Source: Opitutaceae bacterium
GTDB lineage: Bacteria > Verrucomicrobiota > Verrucomicrobiia > Opitutales > Opitutaceae
Direction: 5' to 3'
NCBI GenBank assembly: GCA_015075305.1
Contig: JABTUS010000002.1
Coordinates: 372,001-436,000, forward strand
Length of the DNA stretch: 64,000 bases
Both the position numbers and the translations under genes were made by a program. How positions within the stretch are numbered: the first letter of the stretch is position 1; every line of letters begins with the position of its first letter. Of this stretch, positions 26,508 through 34,428 are shown piece by piece. The notes below the pieces were generated by a model. It saw only the letters and a list, made by a program, of their open reading frames with translations, was not told the origin of the DNA and ran no database searches.

Positions 26508-27915
26508 CTTCATCCCCGCCCTTCGCACCGCACTGCCCGCGCTGACCATCCTGACCGCGCGGGAGGATCTCCTTCCGTATGGTTTCGACGGCACCGCGAC
26601 ACTGAAGGGCTCGCCGGCCTGCGTGGTGTTTCCAAGAAGCGCGCAGGACGTGTCGGCAATCATCAATTTTGCCCGCGGACGCCGCATCCCCGTCGTGACA
26701 CGCGGCAGCGGCACCGGCCTCTCCGGCGGCAGCGTGCCCGTCGCGGACTGCATCGTGCTCTGCCTCGTGGAGATGAACCGTATCCTGGAACTGGATACGA
26801 AGAACCTCACGCTCCTCGCCGAGCCGGGAGTCGTCACCCAGCGCATTTTCGACACCGCGGACGCCGCGGGACTTTTCTATCCGCCGGACCCGGGGTCCAT
26901 GAAGATCAGCACGATCGGCGGCAATGTCGCGGAGAACGCCGGGGGCCTGCGCGGCCTCAAGTATGGCGTCACGCGCAACTACGTGATGGGGCTCGAGGTC
27001 GTTCTGCCGGACGGGTCGATCGTCTGGCTGGGAAACAAGTGCGTCAAGGACGTCGCCGGCTACAACCTGCGCGACCTGTTCATCGGCAGCGAGGGCACGC
27101 TCGGCGTGGTGACGCGCGTGCTGCTGCGGCTACTGCCGAAACCGGCCGCCCGGCAGACGCTGCTTGCGACCTACGCGTCGATGGACGCCGCAGCCGAAAC
27201 CGTCTCGGCAATCATCGAGGAGAAGATCATCCCGTGCACGCTGGAATTCCTCGACCAGCGCACGATCCGCTGCGTCGAGGCGTTTGCCTCCGTGGGGCTT
27301 CCCGTCGAGGCGCAGGCCCTGCTGCTCATCGAGACCGACGGTCATCCGGATGCGGTCGCCGATGAGGCGCGGCGCATCGAGGCAATCTGCTCGCGGCACG
27401 GCGCGATGGCCGTGCGGCGCGCGGCGACGGCGGAGGAGGCGACGAGCCTCGCCACCGCGCGGCGGAGCGCCTTCTCCGCGCTCGCCCGCATGCGGCCGAC
27501 CACGATCCTTGAGGATGCCACGGTTCCACGCAGCGAACTCGCCGCCATGATCCGTTTCATCAGCGCGGTCGCCGAAAAGCACCGCGTCACCGTCGCGACC
27601 TTCGGACATTTCGGCGACGGCAATCTCCATCCGACATTTCTCACCGACGAACGCGACACCGACGAGATGCACCGCGTGGAACTGGCGATGAAGGAGATCT
27701 TCGACCACACGTTCTCCCTCGGAGGCACCATCACCGGCGAACATGGTGTCGGCCTGGCCAAGAAGGCTTTCCTTCCAAAACAACTGGGCGAGGCCAGCCT
27801 TGCGCTTCTGAAGGCGATCAAACGCACGCTCGATCCGGACGGGATCATGAATCCGGGCAAGATATTCGATGTCGCCGACACAAAAGCAGCGCCCGCCACC
27901 GGTCATGACGCCTGA
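26494..27915 (+). CDS. glcD: Glycolate/lactate oxidase FAD subunit
   Basis: The 473-residue protein has the FAD_binding_4 (PCMH) fold: VVTRGSGTGLSGGSVPV, YPPDPGSMKISTIGGNVAENAGGLRGLKYGVT and DLFIGSEGTLGVVTRVLLRL. The FAD-oxidase C domain follows, with TFGHFGDGNLHPTFL (substrate/metal His residues) and GGTITGEHGVGLAKK. It oxidises glycolate or D-lactate and passes electrons to the FeS subunit. The ATG at 26494 overlaps the regulator gene. GTG 26461 is an alternative. The stop overlaps glcF. Confidence 0.9.
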   Translation: MQTPDFIPALRTALPALTILTAREDLLPYGFDGTATLKGSPACVVFPRSAQDVSAIINFARGRRIPVVTRGSGTGLSGGSVPVADCIVLCLVEMNRILELDTKNLTLLAEPGVVTQRIFDTADAAGLFYPPDPGSMKISTIGGNVAENAGGLRGLKYGVTRNYVMGLEVVLPDGSIVWLGNKCVKDVAGYNLRDLFIGSEGTLGVVTRVLLRLLPKPAARQTLLATYASMDAAAETVSAIIEEKIIPCTLEFLDQRTIRCVEAFASVGLPVEAQALLLIETDGHPDAVADEARRIEAICSRHGAMAVRRAATAEEATSLATARRSAFSALARMRPTTILEDATVPRSELAAMIRFISAVAEKHRVTVATFGHFGDGNLHPTFLTDERDTDEMHRVELAMKEIFDHTFSLGGTITGEHGVGLAKKAFLPKQLGEASLALLKAIKRTLDPDGIMNPGKIFDVADTKAAPATGHDA

Positions 27916-29254
27916 TCCGCAGTCGAAACTGGTCAAGCTGGACTACTCGGTCCTGCAGCAGTGCATCCACTGCGGCATGTGCCTGCCGACCTGTCCGACC
28001 TACAATGAAACCGGACGCGAGCGGAACTCCCCGCGCGGACGGATCTCGCTCATGCGGGCGATCGCCGACGGGGAGCTCGAGGTGACTCCCTCATTCGGCG
28101 AGGAGATGTCGTACTGCCTCGGGTGCCTGGCCTGCGTGACCGCCTGTCCTGCCGGTGTCGACTATGCGACGCTCATCGAAACCTCGCGCGCCGAGGTCGA
28201 GCGCACCGGTGTGCTGCGCAAACCCACCCGCAGCCTGACCCGCTGGTTCTTCTTTCGACTCGTCTTCACCCGCCCGCGTCTGCTTCGCGCAATTGGCCGC
28301 GTGCTCCGCGTCTGGCAGCGCAGTGGCGCGCAGGCCTGGTGCAGGCGCATGGGCCTGATGCGACTGCTCCCCGGGCGGCTGCGCGAACTCGAGCCGCAGG
28401 CGCCTGTCATGTGCGCGAAGTTTTCCAACGCCCTGATCAAACCGGTCGAGCGCCCCGCCTCCGGTGAGGTGCGGCATCGGGTGCTCGTCCTCACCGGGTG
28501 CGTGCAGGATCTGGCTTTTTCGGATGTGAACCGTGCGACCGTTGACGTGCTGCTTGAGAACGGCTGCGAGGTGCTGACGCCACCTGTGCAGTTCTGCTGC
28601 GGATCGCTGCAGATGCACAATGGCGACGACGATACGGCTCGCCTGCTCGCCCGACGCCAGCTCGACGAGACGGACCTCACGCAGATCGACGCCATCATCA
28701 GCAACGCGGGCGGCTGCGGCTCCCACCTCCGACACTACGGCAAAATGCTGAAGGACGAGCCGCAGTACGCGCAGCGCGCAGCCGAGTGGTCGCGCAAGCT
28801 GAGGGACATTCACGAATGGCTTGTCGAAATCAACTACCGCAAGCCCAAGGTCGCTCCGGTGTCATTCGCCGGCAGCCCGGCGACTCCCCTGACCTACCAG
28901 GAGTCGTGTCACCTCTGCCACGGACAGAAGATCACGCGCCAGCCCCGCGAAATCCTGAAGTCGATCCCCGGCATCGCCTACAAGGAATGCGCCGAGGTGT
29001 CCTGGTGCTGTGGAGGCGCGGGAATCTACAGCGTCACTCAGCCGAAAACCTCGTCCTGGCTGCAGGATCGGAAGCTCGGACATCTGCGCGCCACCGGCGC
29101 CACTGTGGTCGCGACAGCCAATCCAGGCTGTCACCTCCAGATCCAAAACGGCCTCAACAACAAGCCCGCCCCGGCCGGCAATTCCCCCCCACCCCGCATC
29201 ATCCACCCCATCGTCCTCCTCGCGGAGGCCTACGCGGCCGAAAAGAAAAATTGA
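27905..29254 (+). CDS. glcF: Glycolate oxidase iron-sulfur subunit
   Basis: This 449-residue protein has two 4Fe-4S ferredoxin sites, CIHCGMCLPTCP near residue 20 and CLGCLACVTACP near residue 70. Two CCG (heterodisulfide reductase) domains follow, with CCGSLQMHNG and GGCGSHLRHYG, then CHLCHGQK and CCGGAGIYSV. It carries electrons from GlcD to the quinone pool. It overlaps glcD by 11 bases. E. coli has a third subunit, GlcE, between D and F, and none is present here, so this is a two-subunit GlcDF system. Confidence 0.9.
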   Translation: MTPDPQSKLVKLDYSVLQQCIHCGMCLPTCPTYNETGRERNSPRGRISLMRAIADGELEVTPSFGEEMSYCLGCLACVTACPAGVDYATLIETSRAEVERTGVLRKPTRSLTRWFFFRLVFTRPRLLRAIGRVLRVWQRSGAQAWCRRMGLMRLLPGRLRELEPQAPVMCAKFSNALIKPVERPASGEVRHRVLVLTGCVQDLAFSDVNRATVDVLLENGCEVLTPPVQFCCGSLQMHNGDDDTARLLARRQLDETDLTQIDAIISNAGGCGSHLRHYGKMLKDEPQYAQRAAEWSRKLRDIHEWLVEINYRKPKVAPVSFAGSPATPLTYQESCHLCHGQKITRQPREILKSIPGIAYKECAEVSWCCGGAGIYSVTQPKTSSWLQDRKLGHLRATGATVVATANPGCHLQIQNGLNNKPAPAGNSPPPRIIHPIVLLAEAYAAEKKN

Positions 29255-29269
29255 ACCAACAACAGCTCT

Positions 29270-29488
29270 AATCGGCGCCGGTGCAAAGCCGCACTCCTCG
29301 CATTGCCTGACGGCGACACCAGGCAGTTGGAGGGTGCCTATGCGGGATATTTTCGGCTTCGCGTCGGGTCGCTGCGGTTTGTTTATCGATGCAATGACAA
29401 AAGGCTCGAAGTGTTTTACGTCGAACAGCGGAGACTGATTTACGATTTGCTCGCCGCCCATATCAGACAGCTTTTCGAAGAGGAATAA
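29270..29488 (+). pseudogene. RelE/ParE-type toxin, N-terminus missing
   Basis: The frame reads RRRCKAALLALPDGDTRQLEG, then YFRLRVGSLRFVYR and VEQRRLIYDLL. This is the second two-thirds of a RelE-fold mRNA interferase (the usual pattern is L-x-G-x-x-G-Y-x-R-L-R-V-G-x-x-R-x-x-Y). The first 25-30 residues are replaced by a stop at 29252, two bases inside the glcF end. A TTG at 29303 could make a 61-residue product, but without helices 1-2. No antitoxin is adjacent. It marks the left edge of a decayed island. Confidence 0.55.
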
Positions 29489-29619
29489 GCGCAATCCAAT
29501 CCGGATCGAACTTCACCTCCTCTGTCGCCGTTTGGTGGAGCTGGCCGTTGCCCTTCGCTTGGCTCCTTTTCATTCAAACCCAGTCCCCTCGCCATCGGTG
29601 ACACTTTTGCACTGCATCG

Positions 29620-29925
29620 TTACGGCTTGGCCCGCCATGCCCGCAGCCGTCGGGCAAGCAACACGCCCGAAGCATCCGGCAAGCTGAGACCGTTGGCCTG
29701 GGCAAACACGGCCACCGCATCGATTTCCTGCGCGGTCGTGGCGTGCACTTGCAGCAACTTCGCATCGACGAAGGGCGAGACGCGCTGCTACTGGATCTCC
29801 TGCTTCATCTCGCGCGGCACGAAGTCGGTCGTGTGCGTCTCGATCTGGAGTTGGAACCAAAGGCCCGGCAGATCCCCCGCGGCGAGGTCGATCAGGATGC
29901 TGGCGTCTTTGACCGTGATGCGCAT
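29620..29925 (-). pseudogene. PIN-like toxin with in-frame amber stop
   Basis: From the ATG at 29925 the frame gives MRITVKDASILIDLAAGDL and continues to a TAG at codon 46 (29788-29790). It then stays in frame for 55 more codons (VDAKLLQVHATTAQEI, LSLPDASGVLLARRLRAW) to TAA at 29620. V-K-D-A-S-x-L-I-D-L at the start and L-P-D-A-S near the end are the acidic strands expected of a PIN/DUF3368-like nuclease. One nonsense mutation therefore breaks a 101-residue toxin. Confidence 0.5.
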
Positions 29926-29930
29926 GGGGT

Positions 29931-30010
29931 TCAGCCGACCACCTGCTCCATCTCGCGCCGCACACGGCCTATCGGCTCAACCAGCAGGGCGGGCGATGAC
30001 GGGGCGCCGG
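29931..30010 (-). pseudogene. C-terminal fragment of the partner antitoxin
   Basis: Five bases upstream of the PIN-like ATG a frame ends with PALLVEPIGRVRREMEQVVG and TGA (29931-29933). Its spacing and charge are those of an antitoxin tail in a TA operon. The 5' part of the gene is gone: the frame runs into the 23-bp repeats at 30017 and carries no recognisable DNA-binding domain. Confidence 0.35.
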
Positions 30011-30016
30011 TTGACC

Positions 30017-30131
30017 AACCGGCAATCGGACGCTGCTGTAACCGACAATTGGACGCTCTTATAACAGGCAATTAGACGCTTGCCTAACAGGCAATTGGAC
30101 GCCTAGCTAACCGGCAAATGGACGCCAAGCC
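30017..30131 (+). repeat. Five tandem 23-bp repeats; last copy holds the ATPase start codon
   Basis: Units begin at 30017, 30040, 30063, 30086 and 30109, each 23 bases long with no spacer. The shared part is AACMGGCAATTGGACGC followed by six variable bases. The fifth unit reads CAAATGGACGC, where ATG (30118-30120) is the start of the ATPase gene. Copies 2 and 4 have TTG and copies 1 and 3 have TCG/TTA at that place. The 23-bp phase puts earlier copies out of frame. The core CAATTG is a palindrome. An iterated operator, a slipped-strand (VNTR) tract or a product of repeated duplication of the gene start are all possible. Confidence 0.85.
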
Positions 30132-31362
30132 TCTTCCCCGCGTCTTGGAGACCTCCGTGCGCGACGCGCTGGCGGACACCCCGGTCGTCTGCCTGCTCGG
30201 GCCGCGCCAGTGCGGCAAGACCACCCTCGTCCGCGCCCTTGCGCCGCGCTACGGCTACGTGACCTTCGACGATGCCGATGCGCTCGCTCTGGCCCGCTCG
30301 GACCCCAACGGGTTTCTCACCGCGCTGCCGGAGCGCGTGATCCTCGACGAAATCCAGCGCGTGCCCGAGTTGCTGCGGGCGATCAAGCTCTCGGTGGACC
30401 GAGAGCGCCGGCCGGGCCGGTTCCTCCTCACCGGCTCCGCGAATCTGCTCCTTCTCCCCAAGCTCGGCGATTCGCTGGCGGGCCGCATGTCGATTCTGGA
30501 AATGCATCCGCTCACGGCGGCCGAGCAGGAATGTGAGCCCGGAGGCTTTCTCGCGGGATGGCTCGCCGGAAAACTCAAACCTGCCATTGCCGCCGCGCCG
30601 CAGCCTCCGGACCCGCTGACGCTCGCCGTGCGTGTCGTTCGGGGAGGTTTCCCCGAACTGCTCACCCGCACGCCGGCCCGCGGGCGGGCCTGGCACCGCG
30701 ACTACGTGCGGGCGCTGCTGGAGCGCGACGTGCAGGACGTGGCCCGGGTGAAGGAGCCGCATGATCTCTCGCGGCTGCTTTCCCTGCTGGCTCTGCGCAC
30801 CGGCGAACTGGTCAATATTTCCACGCTGAGCAACGAACTCGATCTGCGGCGCGACACCGTCGAAAACCACCTCGCCGCCTGCGAACGTCTCTACCTCGTG
30901 CGCCGGCTCCAGCCCTGGCACCGCCACGAGTCGAAGCGGTTGATCAAAACGCCCAAGCTGCACTTCATCGACAGCGGGCTCGCCGCGACTTTGGGCGATC
31001 TCACGGCCGAGGATTGGCACGACCGCCGGGATCGCTTCGGACACTTGCTGGAAACCTTCGTCCTGCAACAACTCGTCGCCCAGGCGAGCTGGACCGATCC
31101 GGACCTGCGTTTCTGGCACTACCGCGACAAGGATCAGGTCGAGGTCGACTGCGTCATCACCCGGGGACGGCGCACGTGGGGGGTGGAAGTGAAGGCCTCC
31201 GCCACGCCCACGCAGGCGGACATCTCCGGGCTGCGCCGCCTCGCGGCGCAATGTGGCGGCGACTTTGTCGGTGGCGTGTTGATTCACGCGGGCGCGCACA
31301 CGGTCACGCTCGACGATCCGCGCTTTCTGGCCGTACCCTTGGCGAAACTTTGGCAAATGTAG
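30118..31362 (+). CDS. AAA-family ATPase with DUF4143 nuclease-like domain
   Basis: This 414-residue protein of the ATP-binding/DUF4143 family has Walker [10 protein letters not shown] (28-36), Walker B VILDEIQ (74-80) and [16 protein letters not shown] (sensor region). A central wHTH-like segment reads [26 protein letters not shown]. The C-terminal domain has a PD-(D/E)XK pattern, [10 protein letters not shown] then WGVEVKAS. Members are common near restriction and toxin genes, but their function is not established. It appears full length and intact, unlike its neighbours, and its start lies in the last of five 23-bp repeats. Confidence 0.85.
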   Translation: MDAKPLPRVLETSVRDALADTPVVCLLGPRQCGKTTLVRALAPRYGYVTFDDADALALARSDPNGFLTALPERVILDEIQRVPELLRAIKLSVDRERRPGRFLLTGSANLLLLPKLGDSLAGRMSILEMHPLTAAEQECEPGGFLAGWLAGKLKPAIAAAPQPPDPLTLAVRVVRGGFPELLTRTPARGRAWHRDYVRALLERDVQDVARVKEPHDLSRLLSLLALRTGELVNISTLSNELDLRRDTVENHLAACERLYLVRRLQPWHRHESKRLIKTPKLHFIDSGLAATLGDLTAEDWHDRRDRFGHLLETFVLQQLVAQASWTDPDLRFWHYRDKDQVEVDCVITRGRRTWGVEVKASATPTQADISGLRRLAAQCGGDFVGGVLIHAGAHTVTLDDPRFLAVPLAKLWQM

Positions 31363-31396
31363 CCACGCCGTTCGCATTCACCGATTCAACCCGCCC

Positions 31397-32239
31397 ATGC
31401 CGGAACAACCCCGCTCCGAACGAAAGACGCAGAACCGCGTCGTCGCCTTGTTCACCGGCCCGGCCCGACCGGATTGCCTTGGCTACCACTACCTCGGCGA
31501 ATGGAGCAAGCGGGAGAAAAACCGCGGCATCGAGGTCGAATTTCTGCGCGCGAATCTGAAGGCGCGCGGCTATTCCGAGGCGCACATTTCCGCGGCCCTG
31601 CACAAGCTGATGGCCGCCGCTGACGCCACCGGCATCACGCTCTACCAGGCCAATCTGCGCACCTACCAACTGCTGCGCTATGGCGTGTCGGTGCAGACTG
31701 GCGCCGGTAAACCCAACGAACAGGTACATCTGGTGGATTGGGATCGCGCGGAGCGGAATGACTTCGCCATCGCCGAGGAAGTAACCTTGCGCGGCGGCTA
31801 CGAACGGCGGCCCGATCTGGTGATTTACCTGAACGGCATCGCCATCTCCCGCAAGCCGGCCAACAGCGATGTGCGCTACAAGTTCGACACGTACACCAGG
31901 CACGTTCTCAAGAACAACCAGACGACCAAAGCCTACGAGGACGACCTCAAGCGGCGCTTCATCGAGGGAGGGAAAAAGCTCGATGCAGCCCGCGAGACCG
32001 CCCTGTTGCGTGCGGGTGACTTCGAACGGGCGGTCACGCCCGAGGCGATGAAGTTCCTACTGCGAGAGGGATTTCATCCGCAGCTCGGCGTCCAGCCCCT
32101 CCGTCAAACGGTCGAACGACAATTGCAGGACGCCGTGGTGCGAGGGCGTGGTAGAAACGGCAGGCGGCGAGGACGAGGTGGCGATATACTTCGCCCTGCG
32201 CATCCGGCGACGGGATGCGGCCATCAAGGAGGTCATTGA
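31397..32239 (+). pseudogene. hsdR: Chimeric ORF: HsdR N-terminus, unknown segment, Clp-like C-terminal piece
   Basis: The ORF has 280 codons. Residues 1-150 match the N-terminus of a type I restriction R subunit ([46 protein letters not shown]). At SRKPANS the match ends, just where the nuclease E-x-K should follow. Residues 158-210 ([33 protein letters not shown]) belong to something I do not recognise. Residues 213-249 ([21 protein letters not shown] and on) look like the C-terminal D2-small domain of a Clp/Hsp100 ATPase. The last 30 residues are Arg/Gly-rich, as if out of frame. Deletions have joined at least three gene pieces. The rest of hsdR reappears at 34427. Confidence 0.6.
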
Positions 32240-32303
32240 GCCGCTGTGCTTGGGTGTAGGGCACTAACTCTGGCGACAAAGCCCCCGCACGCGTCACTTT
32301 CAA
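32034..32303 (-). other. Minus-strand ORF fragment of unknown origin
   Basis: This 89-codon frame is antisense to the Clp-like piece and continues past it. The stretch [19 protein letters not shown], then [20 protein letters not shown], has a natural amino-acid mix and looks like the end of a real protein. The rest is antisense to the chimeric ORF. I cannot name a family and cannot decide whether it was ever translated. Confidence 0.25.
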
Positions 32304-32400
32304 TAATTCGGGTTGAGATTCCCCGGCACTCGCCGCGGTCAGGACCCGGGCGCGGAAAGCGTGCCGACGGCGGGAGCGAACGTTTTGAGCGCAGAGGTGT

Positions 32401-33183
32401 TCATGGGGTGAGACGGAAAAAGACTTGGATGGCCGAGCGCAGGGCGGCCGGCCGGATCCCGCCGCCCAAGGTGTTTTTCAGTGAAGCGAGAATCGATGGC
32501 CAATCCGGTGAATCTTCCGGGAAAGAACGGAGAAAACGGTCGAGCTCGTCTGTAATGGACTTGGGTAATTCCGGCCCGGGTTGGCCGGGCAGAGTGCCGG
32601 CCAGGCGGAAAACATCGTTTCGATGCTTGGTGATATTCCTTGAATCAACCTCGAGCCCGGAGGCTTTGTCCCGGGTCAGGTTGTGCCAGGCCAGGGCCTT
32701 CAGGGGAATAAGCGCGGTCGCGGTGGCAAAGAGGAGCCCGTCGTGAACAGCGTGGTGTTGTTGGATCAACGCATAGTAGGCGTCATCCAGCAGCAGGGCC
32801 GACAAGCTGTGCTGATCTGTGTCGGCCGGCACGGGGATGACTTCCTGCCCTTCGCCCAGTTGGATGCCTTCAGGTTTGCGGCTGAAGAACTCCAGCATGA
32901 ATGGAAACGCATCGTTCTTGGGCTTGGCGAAACGATAGAGCACCGGCACGCCCGCAGTTCGTTCGCGAATCTCGTAACCTCCGTCTGAGACGAAAGCCCG
33001 CAGCGCTTGGATGGCCGCCGGGGAGAGCACTTCGATGATCAGGACGATATCGAGATCCTTGGTGCCCCGGAATTCGAGCCCGGCGGCCCCGAACCACTCG
33101 TCGCAAGCGGCCCCGCCGATCAGGACAAAAGAGTCTTCAAATTCCTTGAAACGCTCCCGAAAAAGATCGAGGCCCCTTACCAT
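32401..33183 (-). CDS. AbiEii-like nucleotidyltransferase (toxin candidate)
   Basis: The protein has 260 residues. Near the N-terminus FVLIGGAACDEWFGA, then EFRGTKDLDIVLI, gives the nucleotidyltransferase pattern G-G-x-A ... T-K-D-L-D-I, with the metal-binding D-x-D. This is as in the AbiEii/AbiGii toxin and minimal-NTase families. The C-terminal half is helical (WHNLTRDKASGLEVDSRNI with KHRNDVFRL). The ATG at 33183 lies inside the last codons of the upstream regulator gene (seven-base overlap), so translation is coupled. The pair is a probable type II/IV TA module, with toxicity untested. Confidence 0.65.
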   Translation of the reverse strand: MVRGLDLFRERFKEFEDSFVLIGGAACDEWFGAAGLEFRGTKDLDIVLIIEVLSPAAIQALRAFVSDGGYEIRERTAGVPVLYRFAKPKNDAFPFMLEFFSRKPEGIQLGEGQEVIPVPADTDQHSLSALLLDDAYYALIQQHHAVHDGLLFATATALIPLKALAWHNLTRDKASGLEVDSRNITKHRNDVFRLAGTLPGQPGPELPKSITDELDRFLRSFPEDSPDWPSILASLKNTLGGGIRPAALRSAIQVFFRLTP

Positions 33184-34169
33184 TTGACTTCCTCGATGAG
33201 CCGATCCAACTGCTGCTGGACGCGTTCGTCCGCGGTGTCCCGCAGGCTCAGGTAAAGGGAAAGCACATCGACGGTCGGGGAGACTTGGTCGTGCAGCGTT
33301 TGCGGATCGTAAGACCAAACTTCAACCCGGGCCGTGGCAGTCTCCGCATCGCGGCATCCGACGCATTCGCCCTGTTCGAGGCAGTCCTGAAAGGCGGTAT
33401 GGATCATCGCATAGGTGGGCAGCCGGCTGTCGGCGATCATGCTCCGCCGGCTCAAAGCGCTCACCCCGGCGAGCAAGGCGGACGGCTGGGGGCGATTCCA
33501 GTTGATCCAGCATTGCCGCTTAACCGGAGAAGCGAGGCGAGGCATGACCTGGTCCCAAAGCCCGCGCCCGGAGGTCGGGAAATCCAGAACGACGGAACGA
33601 CCGCTGCGGACGACGCGGCAGACCTTGGCGGCCTCAAGCTCATCCTTCACCTTCGACATCATCATCGGGGAGTAACGGACTTTCTGCGCAATTTCCCGGA
33701 GGGGAATTCCGGTCAGCGGATGGCGCAGCAGGTGATAGAGCACGGTGCATTGCGCGGCCGGGCTAAGCATCTCACGGGGCTTGGGCGCGGTTTGGGGGAA
33801 GCGCTCCCGCAGATCGATCAGGCGATTGGGCAGGAAAGTCTGACTGCCGGGGACAATGAAGGGCAGGCCCATCTGCACCATGCGATTTCTGGCGTAGGAG
33901 GGCAGAATCGGCAGGACCAAGATAACCGGACCATGGAGTGCCTGGTGGAGGGTATCGGCGTGCTTCTGATATTCACCGGGGGACCCTGTTTCCCACCCCT
34001 TCGCTTCAAGGGCTAGGAACGATTTGCGTCCGAACAGAAGGGTGGAAAAAACCGCGTAACGCTCGCGCAAAAACAAAGGCAAAGAGGATGCTTCCTCGGC
34101 AACGAGATCGAGGCGATCACCGGTTAGGGGTTCCCAATAGTCGAACAAGCGTTCTTTCAGGGAGGACAT
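33177..34169 (-). CDS. Winged-helix regulator, antitoxin candidate paired with NTase
   Basis: This 330-residue protein has a MarR-like winged helix in the middle (LYHLLRHPLTGIPLREIAQ, YSPMMMSKVKDELEAAKVCR, VVRSGRSVVLDF) rather than at the N-terminus as in classic AbiEi. The N-terminal third (SLPLFLRERYAVFSTLLFGRK, PVILVLPILPSYARNRMVQM) is of a type I do not recognise. The C-terminal third contains VEVWSYDPQTL. It overlaps the nucleotidyltransferase gene by seven bases. Its promoter region carries a palindrome (34188-34216), so autoregulation is likely. The ATG at 34169 is used. Confidence 0.6.
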   Translation of the reverse strand: MSSLKERLFDYWEPLTGDRLDLVAEEASSLPLFLRERYAVFSTLLFGRKSFLALEAKGWETGSPGEYQKHADTLHQALHGPVILVLPILPSYARNRMVQMGLPFIVPGSQTFLPNRLIDLRERFPQTAPKPREMLSPAAQCTVLYHLLRHPLTGIPLREIAQKVRYSPMMMSKVKDELEAAKVCRVVRSGRSVVLDFPTSGRGLWDQVMPRLASPVKRQCWINWNRPQPSALLAGVSALSRRSMIADSRLPTYAMIHTAFQDCLEQGECVGCRDAETATARVEVWSYDPQTLHDQVSPTVDVLSLYLSLRDTADERVQQQLDRLIEEVKW

Positions 34170-34187
34170 TGGAGATACACTTAATGT

Positions 34188-34216
34188 GCACGATACACAT
34201 ATCAAGTTTATCGTGC
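34188..34216 (-). promoter_or_regulatory. Palindromic operator upstream of the wHTH/NTase pair
   Basis: GCACGATA-N13-TATCGTGC is a perfect 8+8 inverted repeat, 19-47 bases upstream of the regulator ATG, in a locally AT-rich stretch that should hold the promoter. Position and symmetry fit binding by the encoded winged-helix dimer. Confidence 0.5.
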
Positions 34217-34239
34217 CTACTCTATGCTATCATACTGTT

Positions 34240-34428
34240 TCATAGGCTTATGCGATTTTCGTTCCTGATCTCGGTGAGGGCGGCTTTCCGCCAAGCGGCC
34301 ATCCACCGATCCAAGTCATTCTCGGTTGCGATGTAAGGCAGGTCGCAAACTACGCGCAGGGACGAGGCTGCGACATAGGTCGTCGCCGTCGCCGGATCAT
34401 TTAGCTCACCGGAAAACTGGCCCTTCAT
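34240..34428 (-). pseudogene. C-terminal fragment of an unidentified protein
   Basis: This 62-codon minus-strand frame reads MKGQFSGELNDPATATTYVA, then LRVVCDLPYIATENDLDRWM and ends EIRNENRISL. The composition and the tidy acidic/aromatic helix at the end look like the C-terminus of a real defence-island protein whose family I cannot name. Its 5' end abuts the plus-strand HsdR C-terminal piece at 34427, which suggests a junction there. An alternative is that it is a chance frame. Confidence 0.3.

Noticed and set aside
27130-27936. 268-residue minus-strand open frame
   Set aside because: Antisense to the glcD C-terminal domain.
30017-30131. CRISPR array
   Set aside because: Units are contiguous 23-mers without spacers, and no cas gene is near; this is a simple tandem repeat.
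30103-31377. 424-residue minus-strand open frame, longer than the gene opposite
   Set aside because: Antisense to the ATPase, which has Walker A/B and DUF4143 motifs; the minus frame is Arg/Gly/Pro-rich without family features.
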